This document shows positions 36,164-44,834 of a DNA stretch of 64,000 bases, piece after piece. Made by a program: the position numbers and the translations under genes. Under the pieces are notes generated by a model. It was not told where the DNA came from, searched no databases, and was given only the letters and a program-made list of their open reading frames with translations. Origin of the DNA: SYIM01 sp039800325 (GTDB lineage Bacteria > Pseudomonadota > Gammaproteobacteria > Burkholderiales > Burkholderiaceae_E); assembly GCA_039800325.1 (NCBI GenBank), contig JBDLQY010000177.1, positions 62,001 through 126,000 of the forward strand, read 5' to 3'. How positions within the stretch are numbered: position 1 is the first letter of the stretch; every line of letters starts with the position of its first letter.

Positions 36164-36339
36164 ATACGGCTGCGGTCCGGCCTGTGGCCGGACTCCCCTG
36201 CGCTCGGTGCGTCCGCCGGGGCGCCCCGAACTCGGGCGCTACGCGCCCTCAGACATGCGGGGCGCTACCCCTCCCGGCGGATCGCTCCCTCGCTGGGCTT
36301 GCCGAAATCGCTCGCAGCGCTTCCCCCTCGCCGCCGCCT

Positions 36340-36483
36340 GGCCCTCAACCACCGCCCGGCCCTCGACCACCGCCTGGCCCTCAACCACCGCCCGGCCCTC
36401 AACCACCGCCTGGCCCTCAACCACCGCCCGGCCCTCAACCACCGCCCGGCCCTCGACCACCGCCCGGCCCTCTGCCACTCTCC
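36340..36483. repeat. Tandem 18-bp repeat array between lpxC and dciA
   Basis: Seven units of GGCCCTCAACCACCGCCC or close variants start every 18 bases from 36340 to 36448, followed by a degraded eighth. Variation is confined to two sites per unit (A/G at position 8 and C/T at the last base). Because 18 is a multiple of three, all frames stay open through it: one strand reads Pro-Pro-Pro-Gly-Pro repeats, the other Val-Val-Glu-Gly. I treat it as noncoding. Confidence 0.85.
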
Positions 36484-36571
36484 GGTCCTCTGCTTCTGCT
36501 TGGGCTGCTGTCACCGCTCAGACCCGGACTATGATTACTTCAGGGCTTCCTGCCCAGTTAGGGTCGAGATC

Positions 36572-36751
36572 ATGATTGCCTTTCGCATCCTGCTGTTTTC
36601 CGCCTGCGCCGGCTTGGCGCTATGTGCTCTGGCCTATCTGTTCACCCAAGATCGGCGTTGGCTGCAGCGGGCAGGTTGGCTGGCGGTAGCTGCTGCCGTG
36701 CTGGGTTTGGCTTTTTTTGGTGGCTTGTTTCTGGCGCGTCTGGGACTTTGA
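36572..36751 (+). CDS. Small two-helix membrane protein
   Basis: A 59-residue protein with two predicted membrane helices (about 4-22 and 35-57) joined by a charged turn TQDRRWLQRAG. No enzyme motif is visible. A GAG lies upstream of the ATG. Short membrane proteins at this place, between lpxC and dciA, are found in related genomes, and I recognise no function. The 3' end faces the dciA gene, 46 bases away. Confidence 0.6.
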   Translation: MIAFRILLFSACAGLALCALAYLFTQDRRWLQRAGWLAVAAAVLGLAFFGGLFLARLGL

Positions 36752-36797
36752 GTCGACCCGTGTGCTTACCGATTTGCAGCGTTCAGCGATTTTCTGT

Positions 36798-37259
36798 CTA
36801 GCGAGAGCCGCGCTGATGCCGAATCAGTCGTTCGAGGGCCTGTGCCAGGCGCGATTCGCCACTATGTGCTGCGATGGTGCCAAGCGCGCTCAGCGTGTGC
36901 TCAGGGATGGGTTTTCGGATACCGGGTCGCGCCGCCGTTCGAGTATGCAGATCAGGGCGTACCCGAACCCGCAGCTCGCGCAGATCGGTACCCTTTTGCC
37001 TCATTGCGGAGAGCAGACTAGGCGCCTGTTGGCGCAGTAGCGCGGCCTGCGAAGCACTGCGGGTCGCCACGACCAGCGTATCGTTTTCGACGGCCAGCAC
37101 TTGGATCGGGAATCGCAAGCCACTGGAATTCAACAGCCCCTGCAGTCGAGCCAGTCCAGCCACGCGCTGGGCGAGCTCTCGAAAATTGGATTCCTGGCCC
37201 AACCATTCGATGGCTGACCGAGGCGCACTCGTGGGCTTGGCGGCTGCACCGGCTTTCAT
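36798..37259 (-). CDS. dciA: DciA-like DUF721 protein (predicted helicase loader partner)
   Basis: A 153-residue protein with a DUF721 core (about residues 25-105), including LRFPIQVLAVENDTLVVATRS and AALLRQQAPSLLSAMR. DciA loads or recruits the replicative helicase DnaB in bacteria without DnaC. The first 20 residues are basic and disordered-looking, and the last 35 are also low complexity. It is divergent from secA, with about 190 bases between them. No clear ribosome-binding site precedes the ATG. Confidence 0.8.
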   Translation of the reverse strand: MKAGAAAKPTSAPRSAIEWLGQESNFRELAQRVAGLARLQGLLNSSGLRFPIQVLAVENDTLVVATRSASQAALLRQQAPSLLSAMRQKGTDLRELRVRVRPDLHTRTAARPGIRKPIPEHTLSALGTIAAHSGESRLAQALERLIRHQRGSR

Positions 37260-37451
37260 GAGTCTAGTCTAGCGGGTTAGCGCTGCGCTAGGGGCCGCCC
37301 GGCGCAGCCGTTGGCGCCGCCATGCTAGACTGATCCGTTTGGCAACGCGTTGGCCCGCCCGGGCTTTTGAGAGCGAAGCGGCCGTCCGGTCGTTTTTCTT
37401 CGAGCTGTGCGGCGCGCCTCCGCCAGGCAGCATGGTCCGCAGGCGTCGCGA

Positions 37452-40256
37452 ATGATCCAGAACTTTCTTACTCGAATATTTGGCAGCCGAAACGAGCGCT
37501 TGCTCAAGCAGTACCGCAAAACGGTTATTGCGATTAACGCGCTCGAGCCCTCGGTTCAGCAGTTGTCTGACGAAGCGCTTGCCGCCCGTACGCACGAATT
37601 TCGGCAACGGGTTGAACAGGGCGAGACGCTGCAGGCGCTACTGCCGGAGGCCTTTGCGGTGTGCCGCGAGGCAGCTCGTCGCTCACTGGGTATGCGTCAC
37701 TTTGACGTCCAGCTCATCGGCGGGATGGTACTGCACGATGGCAAGATCGCCGAGATGCGTACTGGCGAGGGCAAGACCCTGACCGCGACGCTGGCTGTGT
37801 ACCTTAACGCTTTGGCCGGTCGTGGCGTTCATGTGGTTACGGTGAACGACTACCTCGCCGCCCGCGATGCCGATTGGATGGGTCGGCTATACCGCTTTCT
37901 GGGCATGAGCGTAGGGGTCATCCTGTCGCAACAGGCGACGGCCGATAAGCGAGTGGCCTACGCCGCCGACATCACCTACGGCACCAACAACGAGTTTGGT
38001 TTCGACTATCTGCGCGACAACATGGAACATGCGGTGTCTGATCGCCGACAGCGCGGTCTTGCTTACGCCATTGTTGACGAGGTCGACTCCATTCTTATCG
38101 ATGAGGCGCGAACGCCGCTCATCATCTCGGGACAAGCTGAAGATCACACCGAGATGTATGTGCGTGTAAACGCTGTGCCGCCTTTGCTGACTGTCATGGC
38201 CTCAGAGCCCAAGGCGAACGAACCTGAACCGCCAGGTGACTACTGGGTTGACCGTAAGGCGCATCAGGTCTACCTGTCAGAGGCGGGGCACGAAAATGCT
38301 GAGCGCCTTCTCGAACAGGCGGGGTTGCTCGCCCCAGGGGCCAGCTTGTATGACGCGGCCAACATTGGCCTGATGCACCACCTGATGGCGGCGCTGCGCG
38401 CGCACACCCTTTATTTTCGCGATCAGCACTACGTGGTTCAGGGTTCAGAGGTGATCATCGTTGATGAGTTCACCGGCCGCCTGATGCCGGGCCGGCGTTG
38501 GTCGGATGGACTGCACCAGGCCGTTGAGGCCAAGGAAGGTGCGCAGATCCAGGCTGAAAACCAGACGCTGGCGTCAATCACTTTTCAGAACTATTTCCGG
38601 ATGTACGGCAAGCTCGCTGGCATGACTGGTACGGCCGATACCGAGGCCTATGAGTTTCAGGAAATCTACGGACTTGAAACTGTGGTCATTCCGACTCACA
38701 GGCCCATGATCCGGCAAGACCGTCAGGATCAGGTCTTTCGTACCGCCCGTGAAAAATACACGGCCATCATTACCGATATTCGCGACTGCCATGAACGCGG
38801 CCAGCCGGTGCTGGTGGGAACCACCTCGATTGAGAATTCTGAGCTGCTGTCAGCGATGCTGACCGAGCAGAAGCTGCCTCATCAGGTGCTCAACGCCAAA
38901 CAGCATGCCCGTGAAGCAGAGATCGTCGTTCAGGCCGGTCGCCCCAAGATGATCACCATTGCCACTAACATGGCGGGTCGTGGTACCGATATCGTGCTGG
39001 GCGGCAACATCAGCCGCCAGATTGACGCCATTGAAGTCGACGAGTCGGTACCGCCCGATGAGCGAGTCAGGCGCGTGACTGAACTGCGTGCCCAGTGGCA
39101 GGTGCTGCATGACGAGGTGATTTCGGCAGGCGGTCTGCACATCATCGGAACCGAGCGTCATGAGTCGCGACGGATCGACAATCAGCTGAGAGGCCGGTCG
39201 GGTCGTCAGGGCGATCCGGGTTCGTCGCGGTTTTATCTGTCAATGGAAGATCCGCTGCTTAAGATCTTTGCCGGTGATCGTCTCAAAGCGATCATGGACA
39301 GGCTGAAGCTTCCAGAAGGCGAAGCTATCGAAGCCGGTATGGTGACCCGTTCAATCGAGTCCGCGCAGCGCAAGGTCGAAGCGCGCAACTTCGATATCCG
39401 TAAGCAGCTTCTCGAATATGACGACGTGGCTAATGATCAGCGCAAGATGGTCTACGCCGATCGCAACGCACTGCTTGAGTCCAATGAGTTTAGTGAGCGG
39501 GTGACTGATCTTCGTTATCGCGTCTTCACCGATCTTGTTCAGCAATATGTCCCGGCTGAGTCAGTCGAAGAGCAGTGGGACTTGGCAGGCCTTGAAAAGC
39601 TGCTTCAGACCGAGTGGCAGATCTCGGTTCCGCTGACAGGCCTGGTCCAACAAAGCGAAGAGTTTGATGCCGGCGATGTGCTCAATGCTGTGCTGAAGCA
39701 GGCCGACGAGCACTACGCCGCCAAGGTCAACCAGGTCGGCGCTGAATCATTCGCCGGATTCGAGCGTGCGGTTTTGCTGCAGGTACTTGACCAGCACTGG
39801 CGCGAGCATCTGTCGACGCTGGATCAGCTACGCCAGGGTATTCATCTTCGCGGTTATGCACAAAAGAACCCCAAGCAAGAATACAAGCGCGAGTCGTTTG
39901 AGCTCTTTGCTCTCATGCAGGATCGTGTGCGTCATGACGTCACCCGGGTGCTCATGACGGTACGGGTCGAGTCGGCTGCCCAGGCCGAGACCGCGGGAGA
40001 GCAGATCCAGCAGTCCGAGAGTGCGCTTAATGTTCGCTATACCCATGCCGATTTCAATGAAGCCGCTGCCGCTGCGCAATCAGCGCAGGAAGAAGCCGAT
40101 GCCGAGTCCATCGCGCTGGCGCTGCAGCAGGCCCCCGCCTCCGAGGAGGCAGGTCAGCAGCCCTTCAAGCGCTATGGTCGCAAGATTGGTCGCAATGATG
40201 CCTGCCCCTGTGGCTCAGGTAAGAAGTACAAGGCCTGTCACGGTCGTCTCGCCTAA
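37452..40256 (+). CDS. secA: Protein translocase ATPase SecA
   Basis: A 934-residue motor that pushes unfolded proteins through SecYEG. Walker A is MRTGEGKTLTATL, Walker B is AIVDEVDSILIDEARTPL, and the helicase-like second domain has TNMAGRGTDI and GRSGRQGDPG. The C-terminus is the zinc- and SecB-binding CPCGSGKKYKACH. The start at 37452 (MIQNFLTRIFGSRNER) matches the family; 37407 is an upstream alternative. No M23 peptidase gene, usual before secA in Burkholderiales, is present. Confidence 0.97.
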   Translation: MIQNFLTRIFGSRNERLLKQYRKTVIAINALEPSVQQLSDEALAARTHEFRQRVEQGETLQALLPEAFAVCREAARRSLGMRHFDVQLIGGMVLHDGKIAEMRTGEGKTLTATLAVYLNALAGRGVHVVTVNDYLAARDADWMGRLYRFLGMSVGVILSQQATADKRVAYAADITYGTNNEFGFDYLRDNMEHAVSDRRQRGLAYAIVDEVDSILIDEARTPLIISGQAEDHTEMYVRVNAVPPLLTVMASEPKANEPEPPGDYWVDRKAHQVYLSEAGHENAERLLEQAGLLAPGASLYDAANIGLMHHLMAALRAHTLYFRDQHYVVQGSEVIIVDEFTGRLMPGRRWSDGLHQAVEAKEGAQIQAENQTLASITFQNYFRMYGKLAGMTGTADTEAYEFQEIYGLETVVIPTHRPMIRQDRQDQVFRTAREKYTAIITDIRDCHERGQPVLVGTTSIENSELLSAMLTEQKLPHQVLNAKQHAREAEIVVQAGRPKMITIATNMAGRGTDIVLGGNISRQIDAIEVDESVPPDERVRRVTELRAQWQVLHDEVISAGGLHIIGTERHESRRIDNQLRGRSGRQGDPGSSRFYLSMEDPLLKIFAGDRLKAIMDRLKLPEGEAIEAGMVTRSIESAQRKVEARNFDIRKQLLEYDDVANDQRKMVYADRNALLESNEFSERVTDLRYRVFTDLVQQYVPAESVEEQWDLAGLEKLLQTEWQISVPLTGLVQQSEEFDAGDVLNAVLKQADEHYAAKVNQVGAESFAGFERAVLLQVLDQHWREHLSTLDQLRQGIHLRGYAQKNPKQEYKRESFELFALMQDRVRHDVTRVLMTVRVESAAQAETAGEQIQQSESALNVRYTHADFNEAAAAAQSAQEEADAESIALALQQAPASEEAGQQPFKRYGRKIGRNDACPCGSGKKYKACHGRLA

Positions 40257-40265
40257 GGAGGCAAT

Positions 40266-41495
40266 ATGCCCGTCAACCTAGCTCTGCCGGTGCGAGAGGC
40301 GCTGCTCCCCGTGGCTGGCGTCGATATTGGTACGGCGCGTGCCGCCATTCGTAAACCCGATCGACGCGATATTCTGGTGCTCAGGCTTGCACCCTCGGCA
40401 CAGGTGGCCGGCGTTTTCACGACCAATCGATTCTGTGCAGCGCCCGTAGTGGTCTGTCGCGAGCATCTTCAGTCAAGCGCGGGCTCGATTCGGGCCCTGC
40501 TCGTCAATACCGGCTGCGCTAATGCAGGTACGGGTGCGCAGGGTCTGGTCAATGCGCGGGCAAGCTGTGCGTCGGTCGCGACCGAACTGGAGTGTGCACC
40601 CGAACAGGTGCTGCCCTTTTCTACAGGTGTCATCCTCGAGCATTTGCCCATGCAGCGCCTGCTCGCGGGCGTGACCGCGGCATGCGGCGATTTGGGGCGG
40701 TCCGACTGGCTGGATGCAGCGCAGGCCATCATGACTACCGACACGCAGCCCAAAGCGATTTCTCGGCAGATCCGAGTCGGCGCGGTGTCTGCGACGGTTA
40801 GCGGTATCTCCAAGGGCGCCGGCATGATTCGGCCCAATATGGCGACCATGCTCTCGTTTATGGCCACCGATGCATCGATAGCCCCGCCGCTGTTGCAGCG
40901 CTGGGTACGCGAGCTTGCCGATGCAAGCTTTAACCGCGTCACAGTCGACGGCGATACCTCGACCAACGATTCATTTGTACTGGCTGCGTCGGGTGTTGGC
41001 GGCTTGCGTATCGAGCGCGATACAGACCCAGGGGCTGCTGAGCTACGGGGGGCCTTGTTAGAGGTTGCGCAGTGGTTGGCGCAGGCCGTCGTGCGAGACG
41101 GAGAGGGCGCGACCAAGTTCATCAGCCTTCGCATTGAGTCAGCCCGCAATCTGGATGAGGCAAGCGCAGTGGCTTACGCTATCGCGCATTCGCCGTTGGT
41201 GAAAACAGCCTTTTTTGCCTCGGACCCCAACCTGGGCCGTATCCTAGCCGCGGTGGGTTACGCGGGAATCTCCGATCTGGATGTGAACCGCGTCGACCTC
41301 TGGCTTGATGAGGTTCATGTTGCAACCGGAGGCGGCCGCCACCCCGCTTATCGTGAAGAAGATGGACAGCGCGTGATGCGTCAGTCCGAGATCGCCGTGC
41401 GCGTTGCGCTTGGCCGTGGCCAGGCTGCGACCACTGTCTGGACCTGCGACCTATCCCATGACTATGTCTCGATCAATGCCGATTACCGCTCCTAA
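40266..41495 (+). CDS. argJ: Bifunctional glutamate N-acetyltransferase/ornithine acetyltransferase
   Basis: A 409-residue enzyme of arginine synthesis that recycles acetyl groups from acetyl-ornithine to glutamate. It self-cleaves before the Thr of GMIRPNMATMLSFMATDA, which becomes the nucleophile. GAGMI and the GDTSTNDSFVL segment are family marks. AAGGAGG lies seven bases before the ATG, nine bases after secA. Its 3' end overlaps the next gene by about 38 bases. Confidence 0.96.
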   Translation: MPVNLALPVREALLPVAGVDIGTARAAIRKPDRRDILVLRLAPSAQVAGVFTTNRFCAAPVVVCREHLQSSAGSIRALLVNTGCANAGTGAQGLVNARASCASVATELECAPEQVLPFSTGVILEHLPMQRLLAGVTAACGDLGRSDWLDAAQAIMTTDTQPKAISRQIRVGAVSATVSGISKGAGMIRPNMATMLSFMATDASIAPPLLQRWVRELADASFNRVTVDGDTSTNDSFVLAASGVGGLRIERDTDPGAAELRGALLEVAQWLAQAVVRDGEGATKFISLRIESARNLDEASAVAYAIAHSPLVKTAFFASDPNLGRILAAVGYAGISDLDVNRVDLWLDEVHVATGGGRHPAYREEDGQRVMRQSEIAVRVALGRGQAATTVWTCDLSHDYVSINADYRS

Positions 41496-42429
41496 GCGAC
41501 GCGCTGCCGCGGCGGCAGCGCCCGATTCCTCGCCCGAGGCGCGTTTTTATGCCAGCGCGCAGGCCCTCATTGAACAGTTACAAGCGCTCATGCCTGGGGC
41601 GGCTTCACCCGACTGGTCGGCGTCTACCGCTTACCGCTGGCGGCGGCGCAGTTCGGCTTTCGGCACGCAGGGCGTGCTCATGCCAGTGCGTACGGTTTCG
41701 AGCATTCGCCTGGCTGATCTGCGCAACATCGATGACCAGAAACAGGCGATCGAGCGCAACACGCGGCAATTTGTGGCTGGCCTACCCGCCAACAATGTAC
41801 TGCTGACGGGTTCACGGGGTACGGGTAAGTCGTCGCTCATCAAGGCCTGTCTGAATGCACACGCCGCCCGAGGTCTTCGCCTGATTGAAGTCGACAAGGA
41901 TGACCTCGTTGACCTACCTGACATCATCGAGCTTGTCGCGCAACGACCCGAGCGCTTCATTGTTTTTTGCGATGACCTCTCCTTTGATGAGGGCGAAGCG
42001 GGCTATAAGGCTCTGAAGGTTGCGCTGGACGGATCGGTGGCGGCCCAGTCGGACAACGTTCTGATTTATGCCACCTCTAATCGGCGCCATCTCATGCCCG
42101 AGTACATGAGCGAAAACCTGCAGTACAAGCATCAGGAGGACGGCGAAATCCACCCTGGTGAAACTGCTGAAGAAAAGATCTCGCTCTCTGAACGTTTCGG
42201 CTTATGGGTGTCGTTCTATCCGTTCCGGCAGGACGAATACCTTCAGGTGGTGGCGCACTGGCTGGTCAGTTTCGGCTGTTCAGCGTCCCAGATCGAAGAC
42301 GCCCGTACGCCCGCGCTGCAGTTTGCGCTTGAGCGGGGCTCTCGCTCGGGGCGGGTGGCGTGGCAGTTTGCCCGTGACTGGGCCGGCCAGGCGGCTTTAT
42401 CCGCCAGCCGACGCCGGCGTCGTGCCTGA
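41458..42429 (+). CDS. DUF815 family AAA-type ATPase
   Basis: A 323-residue P-loop protein with Walker A LLTGSRGTGKSSLIKA, Walker B-like RFIVFCDDLSFDEGE and the DUF815 marks DLRNIDDQKQAIERNTRQF and ATSNRRHLMPEYM. The family is conserved beside argJ in many betaproteobacteria and has no settled function. Start choice is open: ATG codons at 41458, 41464 and 41476 are in frame and none has a good ribosome-binding site. It overlaps argJ and may be coupled to it. Confidence 0.88.
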   Translation: MTMSRSMPITAPKRRAAAAAAPDSSPEARFYASAQALIEQLQALMPGAASPDWSASTAYRWRRRSSAFGTQGVLMPVRTVSSIRLADLRNIDDQKQAIERNTRQFVAGLPANNVLLTGSRGTGKSSLIKACLNAHAARGLRLIEVDKDDLVDLPDIIELVAQRPERFIVFCDDLSFDEGEAGYKALKVALDGSVAAQSDNVLIYATSNRRHLMPEYMSENLQYKHQEDGEIHPGETAEEKISLSERFGLWVSFYPFRQDEYLQVVAHWLVSFGCSASQIEDARTPALQFALERGSRSGRVAWQFARDWAGQAALSASRRRRRA

Positions 42430-42530
42430 AGCGCGCTGAACCCTGCCGACTTTTTCTCGGTCACTCTGAGCCGCGCTGTGCCGCACCGTGCCTTACCGCT
42501 CAATGGGCTTGTCTTCTGCCTGAGCTTATC

Positions 42531-43550
42531 GTGAGCAGGCCCATTGTTGAGGTCGCCGTCGGCATTGTTCACGATCGTCAGGGCAGGGTGCTGTTTGCTC
42601 AGCGACCAGCGGGCAAGCCGTATGCGGGCTGGTGGGAGTTTCCGGGTGGCAAGCTTGAAGCCACCGAGACGGTTGCGCAGGCGCTCGCCCGAGAGCTGCA
42701 TGAAGAGCTGGGCATCACGGTGCATGAGTCCTGCCCGTGGGTTGTGCGTGAGTTTGAGTATGAACACGCGCATGTTCGTCTCCACTTCAGACGAGTCTTT
42801 CACTGGGGTGGGCAGGCCCAGTCTAAAGAGTCTCAGACCCTGACCTGGCAGCCGCCCAGTCGTATTGCGCTGCAGCCTTTGCTGCCCGCATCGCTTCCAG
42901 TCATACGCATGCTGTGCCTGCCACCGCGTCTGGTCGTCTGCGAGTTGCACGAGCTCGACGACCAGGATCGTTTTACGTTAGTGCTGGAAACAGCCGCCCA
43001 GGGGAGAGCGGGGCTGGTCGTTCGCACGGGTACGTTGTCGGTCGACGCACACCGATGGCGCCCATGGTCAAGCGCCTGCGCCCAGCGTGAGATTCCGGTC
43101 CTGCTCTGGCCGTATCAAGCGCCAGCGGCCGAGTTGTCAGCGCGCGCGCGCGAGCTGGGCAACAGCGGTATCTGTCCTGACGGCTGGGTGCTGCCCATGC
43201 CTGCTTTAGGCGCTTTTCGCGCCGACTGGCCTTCACTCTGGCTCGGTGTTGCTGGCACCGAATCCGAGAGTTTTCAGATTCAGCCTGGCCGTGAGCCATC
43301 TGCTGACTTTGCAATTGATGCTCTGCTCATGCGCGACAAACGGGGCGAGTCGGCCGGCGGCGTAGTGCCCTTGTATGGCAGCCTTGAGGCCTCTAGGGTC
43401 GCCGAGACTGGCCTTGATCCGCGCACGACGCCCTCCGGGTTACCCGATTCGCCCGCCGCTTCGGCGCGCGGCGTGACAGGCGGCGATGCCGACCTGCTGC
43501 GCGCCTGGCATCAGGGGCTGCATGGCATCGCGCAGTGGCTGCGCGCATAG
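42531..43550 (+). CDS. MutT-type Nudix hydrolase with degenerate ThiE-like C-terminus
   Basis: A 339-residue protein. The N-terminal 130 residues are a Nudix domain with a complete box, GGKLEATETVAQALARELHEELGI, as in MutT, which removes 8-oxo-dGTP. The C-terminal half fits the TIM-barrel thiamine-phosphate synthase-like domain often fused to MutT in betaproteobacteria. Its substrate residues look poorly conserved: LPMPALG sits where a His-Leu-Gly-Gln motif is expected. Thiamine activity is therefore doubtful. A GTG at 42531 is the start. It is convergent with yacG. Confidence 0.85.
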   Translation: MSRPIVEVAVGIVHDRQGRVLFAQRPAGKPYAGWWEFPGGKLEATETVAQALARELHEELGITVHESCPWVVREFEYEHAHVRLHFRRVFHWGGQAQSKESQTLTWQPPSRIALQPLLPASLPVIRMLCLPPRLVVCELHELDDQDRFTLVLETAAQGRAGLVVRTGTLSVDAHRWRPWSSACAQREIPVLLWPYQAPAAELSARARELGNSGICPDGWVLPMPALGAFRADWPSLWLGVAGTESESFQIQPGREPSADFAIDALLMRDKRGESAGGVVPLYGSLEASRVAETGLDPRTTPSGLPDSPAASARGVTGGDADLLRAWHQGLHGIAQWLRA

Positions 43551-43657
43551 CCTGTTGTAGCGCGCACAGCGGGGGTTGCAGGGATAACAGCAGGGAACAC
43601 CGGCCTTGGCAGGACCCGATTCGGGTCGACGGCGCCTGGCGCGTTTGAGTCCAGTTA

Positions 43658-43711
43658 GCTGATCGAGCTGACCCGGCTGATTGAGCGGACTCAGCTGATT
43701 GAGCGATTGCT
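43658..43711. repeat. Three 18-bp imperfect tandem repeats at the yacG 3' end
   Basis: Units start at 43658, 43676 and 43694, each beginning GCTGAT(C/T)GAGC. The array straddles the yacG stop codon (43691-43693), so it covers the last YacG codons and the spacer to the Nudix gene. Confidence 0.65.
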
Positions 43712-43891
43712 GGGCGATTCATCGCCGTCTTCATCGCTTAGTGGTTCGTCTTGGGCTGCGATGCGATACTGCTCGCTTGCCCAGGCGCCCAGGTCAAGCG
43801 TCTTGCAGCGCGTAGAGCAAAATGGTCGAGAGGGGTTGCGCGGCGAAAATTCGGCATCGCGGCCACAGGCTGGGCAGGCAACGACAGTCAT
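43691..43891 (-). CDS. yacG: DNA gyrase inhibitor YacG (zinc-binding)
   Basis: A 66-residue protein with the four-Cys zinc site CPACG and FCSTRCK and the family-typical LDLGAWASEQYRIA. In E. coli it binds GyrB and blocks DNA binding. The acidic, Ser-rich C-terminus (DEDGDESPSNRSIS) is partly encoded by 18-bp repeats. It is last in the leftward operon, 37 bases after zapD. Confidence 0.93.
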   Translation of the reverse strand: MTVVACPACGRDAEFSPRNPSRPFCSTRCKTLDLGAWASEQYRIAAQDEPLSDEDGDESPSNRSIS

Positions 43892-43928
43892 CTCGCGCGC
43901 ATCTTGACGGCCGTCCGCTGCATTAGGT

Positions 43929-44753
43929 TCAGAGATTGCACAGCGACAGCATGAAGGCCACCTCGCCCTCGAAGGGACGCGGTCTCAGGTCGCCGTCCTG
44001 GCTCATGAAGCGGACCCAGAACAGGTACTTGTTGGCGCTAATCTCAGGGATGGCACCCAGAGAACGATCAAGGCGAATCTGTACCATCTGGAAGGCCTTG
44101 CCGCCCATCTGCTGCTGGTAGCTTCCCTGCTGGGATACCAGCGCCTGCGGCGTTCCGCTGTCGCGCAACAGCGACAGTACGACTGAGAGCGCGAAGTGCA
44201 TGGGGCGCAGGGGCGCCACCCAGCTGAACAAATCCTGACGGCGTATTTCGAGCCCGCGATGCTGCCAGGCGTGATAAGAGGGTAGGTCGAATTCGCATGC
44301 TCCGCCGGCAATACCCGTGCGGCTGCGAATGCTCATCAGCCATTCATTGTCGCGAAGGTGCTGGCCTACACGCCCGCTCATGGCACCCAGCGCGGTGGTT
44401 GCGGCATCGACCCGGGCCATGGTGCGCTCGAGGGCCTGTACGGACACCGCCGGGTTGTTGCGAAAGGTGTTCAGCGTGGTGCGCTGACGTTCTAACTCTT
44501 GAAGAAGGTCAGAACGCAGATCGCCTCGGGTGGTGACATCCAGAATCTCGAAGATGGTGAGTAAGGCTACATGGTGATCAGCGGGATGCTCGCGAGCCGC
44601 AAACAGCTCCAGCCGTTCGAATAAATCTTCAAGGCGCAGCAAGGTACGTATCCGCTCATTGAGCGGATACTCGTAGAGGATGCTCGCATCCGATTCGGCG
44701 ATGGCTTCGACTCCGCGCGAACTGGCTGCAGGTGCGCTGGTATCCATACTCAT
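43929..44753 (-). CDS. zapD: Z-ring associated protein ZapD
   Basis: A 274-residue cytoplasmic protein that bundles FtsZ filaments by binding the FtsZ C-terminal peptide. Seen are YEYPLNERIRTLLRLEDLF, GQHLRDNEWLMSIRSR, and FDLPSYHAWQH with the C-terminal beta domain. The start is taken at 44753; ATG at 44747 is an equal alternative. It sits between coaE and yacG in the common order coaE-zapD-yacG. Confidence 0.94.
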   Translation of the reverse strand: MSMDTSAPAASSRGVEAIAESDASILYEYPLNERIRTLLRLEDLFERLELFAAREHPADHHVALLTIFEILDVTTRGDLRSDLLQELERQRTTLNTFRNNPAVSVQALERTMARVDAATTALGAMSGRVGQHLRDNEWLMSIRSRTGIAGGACEFDLPSYHAWQHRGLEIRRQDLFSWVAPLRPMHFALSVVLSLLRDSGTPQALVSQQGSYQQQMGGKAFQMVQIRLDRSLGAIPEISANKYLFWVRFMSQDGDLRPRPFEGEVAFMLSLCNL

Positions 44754-44834
44754 CTCGCGATTCTGGCCCAAACCCCGACTGCTGACAAACCCTGAAAAGG
44801 TATGGAACCGCTTGACTCGCCGACAAACGCGATT

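Noticed and set aside
36340..36483. CRISPR array
   Set aside because: Units are contiguous with no unique spacers, and no cas genes are present.
36184..36534. A collagen-like Pro-Pro-Pro-Gly-Pro open frame, and a Val-Val-Glu-Gly frame on the other strand
   Set aside because: The frames come from an 18-bp tandem repeat that keeps every frame open; there is no convincing ribosome-binding site, signal or conserved flank.
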